Origin: Sphingobacteriales bacterium
Lineage (GTDB): Bacteria > Bacteroidota > Bacteroidia > Chitinophagales > Chitinophagaceae
DNA length: 14,849 bases
NCBI GenBank assembly: GCA_004294195.1
Contig: REAQ01000264.1
Coordinates: forward strand, 1 to 14,849
Direction of reading: 5' to 3'
The notes under the pieces were generated by a model. It was not told the origin of the DNA, did not search any database, and worked only from the letters and a program-made list of their open reading frames with translations. A program made the position numbers and the translations under genes. This document shows positions 14,489 to 14,849 of the stretch, in pieces; positions within the stretch are counted from its first letter, which is position 1, and each line of letters starts with the position of its first letter.

Positions 14489-14496
14489 TATTTTTG
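14489..14496 (+). promoter_or_regulatory. Candidate -7 promoter box TATTTTTG upstream of cysS
   Basis: Exact TAnnTTTG match starting directly after the stop of the EEP-family gene and ending 6 bases before the cysS ATG. A start 5-8 bases downstream would fall at the ATG. Confidence 0.5.
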
Positions 14497-14502
14497 GCGC
14501 CT

Positions 14503-14849
14503 ATGGCGCTGAAAGTATATAATTCGTTGAGCAGACAGAGAGAGGATTTTGTACCAATAACCCCCGGACATGTTGGATTGTATGTGTGTGGACCCACCGT
14601 CAGCGGCGAAAGTCATCTCGGCCACGCCAGGCCTTTTATCACTTTTGATATTGTATACAGATATCTCACGTTTCTAGGAAACAAGGTGCGTTATGTGCGC
14701 AACATAACGGATGCAGGTCACTTTGAAGAAGAAGGCCGGGAGGCAGAGGATAAGATCGCGAAGAAAGCGATCCTGGAAAAACTGGAGCCGATGGAGCTGG
14801 TGCAGAAATACACCAATCTTTTCCATTGGGCCATGCACCAGTTCAACAA
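14503..14849 (+). CDS. cysS: Cysteinyl-tRNA synthetase, N-terminal 115 residues (cut by window edge)
   Basis: Class I aminoacyl-tRNA synthetase that charges tRNA-Cys. The visible part starts with [14 protein letters not shown] and shows the zinc/cysteine-binding segment LYVCGPTV (Cys29), the HIGH-type ATP motif HLGHARP (38-44) and [14 protein letters not shown] from about residue 69. These identify CysS clearly. KMSKS and the anticodon-binding part lie beyond the right edge. A short perfect hairpin GCGCC-TAT-GGCGC (14497-14509) spans the start codon and could form only if transcription starts upstream of about 14497. The -7 box 6 bases before the ATG suggests that it may not. Confidence 0.96.
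   Translation, partial: MALKVYNSLSRQREDFVPITPGHVGLYVCGPTVSGESHLGHARPFITFDIVYRYLTFLGNKVRYVRNITDAGHFEEEGREAEDKIAKKAILEKLEPMELVQKYTNLFHWAMHQFN

Overview
The window looks like the chromosome of a Bacteroidota bacterium, most likely near Chitinophagaceae. The grounds are the gene content (SulP plus beta-carbonic anhydrase, a bacterial GH3-type synthetase, a TlpA-like thioredoxin with long N-terminal domains, a SurA-like double-parvulin foldase, and a rhomboid-rhomboid-EEP cluster) and the repeated occurrence of the Bacteroidota promoter -7 box TAnnTTTG just before start codons. Base composition is moderate and even, and I see no phage, insertion sequence, CRISPR array, tRNA or rRNA. No gap between genes exceeds about 180 bases.

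Layout. 1-5526, all minus strand, read from right to left: lptB (LPS export ATPase), a GH3-family acyl-amido synthetase, a fabG-type 3-oxoacyl-ACP reductase, a small exported protein of unknown function, a SulP anion transporter, and a beta-carbonic anhydrase cut by the left edge. SulP and carbonic anhydrase are 9 bases apart and probably form an inorganic-carbon/bicarbonate unit. 5527-5651 is a divergent promoter region between lptB and metF. metF (plus) converges on the foldase gene, and the two share a 4-base TTAA that holds both stop codons. 6602-10000 (minus) is a two-gene envelope unit: a TlpA-like thiol-disulfide protein followed 3 bases later by a periplasmic peptidyl-prolyl isomerase. 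10001-10073 is a second divergent promoter region. 10074-14849 (plus) holds rlmD (23S rRNA m5U methyltransferase), an active-looking rhomboid protease, a second rhomboid with a degraded active-site signature and a soluble tail, a membrane-anchored endonuclease/exonuclease/phosphatase-family enzyme, and the start of cysS.

Most genes are housekeeping. The more unusual signals lie between genes. (1) Three spacers (2243-2288, 4672-4757, 11478-11641) hold inverted repeats whose arms are themselves built from short tandem units, with periods of 7, 13 and 8 bases and unrelated sequences. (2) Six genes have an exact TAnnTTTG box ending only 0-15 bases before the start codon, which suggests leaderless or very short-leader transcripts. 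In two of these genes (fabG and the EEP gene) it also explains why an upstream TTG looks like a start: that TTG is the end of the promoter box. (3) The rhomboid-rhomboid-EEP unit pairs a canonical protease with an apparently altered paralogue and a membrane-tethered phosphoesterase whose substrate is unknown.
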